Source: Morella rubra (lineage: Eukaryota; Streptophyta; Magnoliopsida; Fagales; Myricaceae). From it: 64,000 nucleotides of DNA. Below, in pieces: positions 62,168 to 64,000 of the stretch (positions are counted from its first letter, which is position 1; every line of letters starts with the position of its first letter). The notes under the pieces are model-generated. The model made no database searches, was not told the DNA's origin, and saw nothing but the letters and a program-made list of their open reading frames with translations. The stretch spans positions 25,337,457 to 25,401,456 of the forward strand of contig CM025852.1 of assembly GCA_003952965.2 (NCBI GenBank), written 5' to 3'. A program made the position numbers and the translations under genes.

Positions 62168-63393
62168 TCACTCAAAGATTTCCCATTTTGTTGTAACCAC
62201 AACTGAGTCAGAATGCCATGAAGGTTGCTGCGGCACTGGCATTTGCCCTGTAGGCTCCCTCTGCCTCAGCTGAACCTGCTGCTTTTGCATTGGTATAGAC
62301 ATTTGCCCGGATGAATGTGTTTGTGTCTGCCACGGGATTTTGCCTCCTTTGCTGCTGGATTTGGAATTTTGCAACTTCAATGCGTCAAGAGTTTCAATGT
62401 GCTTCTGAAGTCTCTTTACCTTTAAGATGACCATTCCAGTATTTATTAGGTGATTGGCTTATACAGAAATATAAATCATTGCAATGTGTGACTAAAGCTG
62501 AAGAGTAGTTACAAAGCCAGAAGTACCTGCATCCTTCTCTGCAATTTTAGGTCTCCCTCAGCGACAACTCCGTCCAGCTTGACTAAGTTTGCCATGAGCA
62601 GTTCAGTTAAATTGTCCACATCCATCGCCGAGACTTCCCCACCTCTAGAGGCTGTTGCTTGCAAAGCAGTGACCTAGCAAATTGCAGTAAGAGAACACTT
62701 TGTTAAACTCTTTAACTTAATTTCTTCACGAATCAATTCAATATTGATCTTTCGTAGAATTTACCTGCCCACCAAGTTTGTCCATTTCCAGGCTGATTTC
62801 TGCTAATAATTTCGAGACCTTTTCAATCTTTGCATTTTTTAATAGCTCAAGGCACCTTTTTTCTCTGCTTGCAATGTCCTCAACAAGCACAATTTTCGAA
62901 CCATCTTTGACTCTTGCTGCATCAAGATACTCTTTGGAATCTCTGTCCTTGTTCTTGAATATCAGCTTCTGATCCTGAGGGTACAAGCCAGTAGATTCTG
63001 CCAACATTTTCTTCAATTCTCCTGCAATAAAGTTCAGTTTCCAGTATAAAATTTCAATTCCTTTCCAATTCTTTCGAATACTCAATAGCAAATTCGCTAT
63101 CGAACACTATATAGCAAAAATTCTTACTCAAAACAAAGAATGGAAGAACAAAATTTGTAATTACCAAAGCTTGCTTGGGAACAAATACGAATATGGTGGT
63201 ACGAAGAGCCATACTTCACTCTAACTAGAATGGTTGGGGTTGATACAGTACTTTGATTTGTCTCGCGCTTCTGCACCAACATTCCTCCTGGCCTAATTTC
63301 TAATTTTGCCACACCCTGACCTACTCCATCACCAACAAAGCTCTTATTTGGCAGCGAAAAGCTACTGCTAATTTTCGACTTCATTGGCTTCAT
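62168..63393 (-). CDS. BAG1: BAG family molecular chaperone regulator 1-like
   Basis: Four exons on the minus strand: 63393-63165, 63021-62765, 62673-62527, 62419-62168. Total 885 nt (294 aa plus stop) with consistent phases. The start is the first ATG of the open frame, reading MKPMKSKISSSFSLPNKSFV. Next comes RPGGMLVQKRE, conserved in plant BAG1-4. A ubiquitin-like domain (about residues 55-125) includes VRVKYGSSYHHIRI and LYPQDQKLIFKNKDRDSKEY. The BAG domain (about 140-225) includes EKRCLELLKNAKIEKVSKLL and DNLTELLMANLVKLDG. A Gln-rich tail ends TTKWEIFE. BAG domains bind the Hsp70 ATPase domain and act as nucleotide-exchange factors; the ubiquitin-like part can link clients to the proteasome. 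BAG1 is chosen over BAG2-4 because Arabidopsis BAG1 lies beside DTX50. Confidence 0.9.
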
Positions 63394-64000
63394 CCAAGTA
63401 TTCTCGGTCCTGATTCCAAAAGGCAATGAAAACGTTCTGGAGCGACCGAGCGAGAGATGCCACAAAAGTTCAGATTTCTCAAGATCTTCCCTTGTACTAG
63501 AGGAAACCCGGAAATGAAGAAAGAACCTTAGGTCTCTCAAAAGTTCGATTCCTTGCGACGCGGAATGGAACCCAGTTGTGACCTACTGAGAGAGACGAAG
63601 ATGGGTTAGAAAATCTTTGAACTACAAACTCCCATCACAAAAGACTAGAGGCTTTGTTTATATCCTCTGGAAGGACAAAAATTTGTAAGTACTTGTTTTC
63701 ATCATCCAACAGCGATCACGAAAACAAATGAGAAGTAGAACAAAAAAATGAATCGTTTATGTAGAAACAACAAAGAGAGAGAGGAATGAGAGAACCGACA
63801 TCTCAGAAAAGCCTTAAGAAGAGAAAGGAAAAGAAGAAAAGGAAAGAAAACGAATGGCCAGCTAAGAAAGCGAATGAAAGAGAAAAATCAGTGTATAGTG
63901 TATACAAAGAAAGATAACATGGAAACGTAGTTACGTGAATAGTGAGACAAAGAACTCGGAACAAAAAAAATTAGTGAGACAGAGACGCAACAATTGGGCC
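63394..64000. other. 5'UTR and promoter region of BAG1
   Basis: Upstream of the BAG1 ATG the frame stays open to about 63540 but has no ATG, so it is leader. A TATA-like GATATAAAC lies on the minus strand at about 63657-63664. The rest up to the window edge is purine-rich on the plus strand with no gene visible. Confidence 0.45.

Noticed and set aside
63394-63540. N-terminal extension of BAG1
   Set aside because: The frame is open but has no ATG (it opens with TTG), and BAG1-4 proteins begin near the MK.KSK-like start at 63393.

Overview
This is a window of plant nuclear DNA, almost certainly from a woody core eudicot. Introns are GT-AG, intergenic DNA is long and AT-rich, promoters carry TATA boxes, and all recognisable proteins are plant families. 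I find nine protein-coding genes, one of them only partly inside the window, plus two related gene fragments, one intact miniature LTR retrotransposon (TRIM), a three-copy MITE-like family and several local repeats.

Layout from left to right. At 1-4 kb is the 5' end of the Pol IV largest-subunit gene NRPD1 (minus): a 5'UTR exon, a long leader intron and the first coding exon; the rest lies off the left edge. At 4-13.4 kb is intergenic DNA with degenerate repeats. At 13.9-22.2 kb is a nine-exon NUP50-like nucleoporin with a C-terminal Ran-binding domain (minus). At 23.0-25.7 kb is a seven-exon UDP-galactose/UDP-glucose transporter, UTR2 type (minus). At 28.9-32.3 kb is a three-exon DUF4378 protein whose reading frame is broken by one base (minus). 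At 34.8-35.5 kb is a CBF/DREB1 factor (minus). At 39.8-40.2 kb is the TRIM. At 42.9-43.6 kb is an ERF025-like DREB factor (minus). At 46.5-48.9 kb is an STP hexose/H+ symporter (plus), flanked on both sides by copies of the same decayed two-exon gene fragment. At 52.1-53.8 kb is an intronless MATE transporter, DTX50 type (plus), followed by a minisatellite. At 54-62 kb is intergenic DNA with two MITE copies. At 62.2-63.4 kb is BAG1, a ubiquitin-like plus BAG-domain co-chaperone (minus).

The genes do not form an operon-like pathway. Gene order is nevertheless informative. From memory of Arabidopsis locus numbers, CBF4-ERF025-DTX50-BAG1 lie together on chromosome 5, NRPD1-DDF2 are neighbours on chromosome 1, and UTR2-DTX49 are close on chromosome 4. 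The window therefore looks like an ancestral eudicot block that Arabidopsis split among paralogous segments. It is rich in stress-related functions (two DREB factors, an ABA-exporter-type MATE, a BAG co-chaperone, a sugar symporter).

No CRISPR array, rRNA, tRNA or clearly novel multi-gene system was found. The observations most worth follow-up are the duplicated unidentified gene fragments around the STP gene, the DUF4378 frameshift, the Arg-to-His change at a DNA-contact position in the CBF AP2 domain, the 26-residue repeat array in the nucleoporin, and the MITE-like family. All exon boundaries were read by eye from GT/AG signals and family similarity and have not been tested against transcripts.
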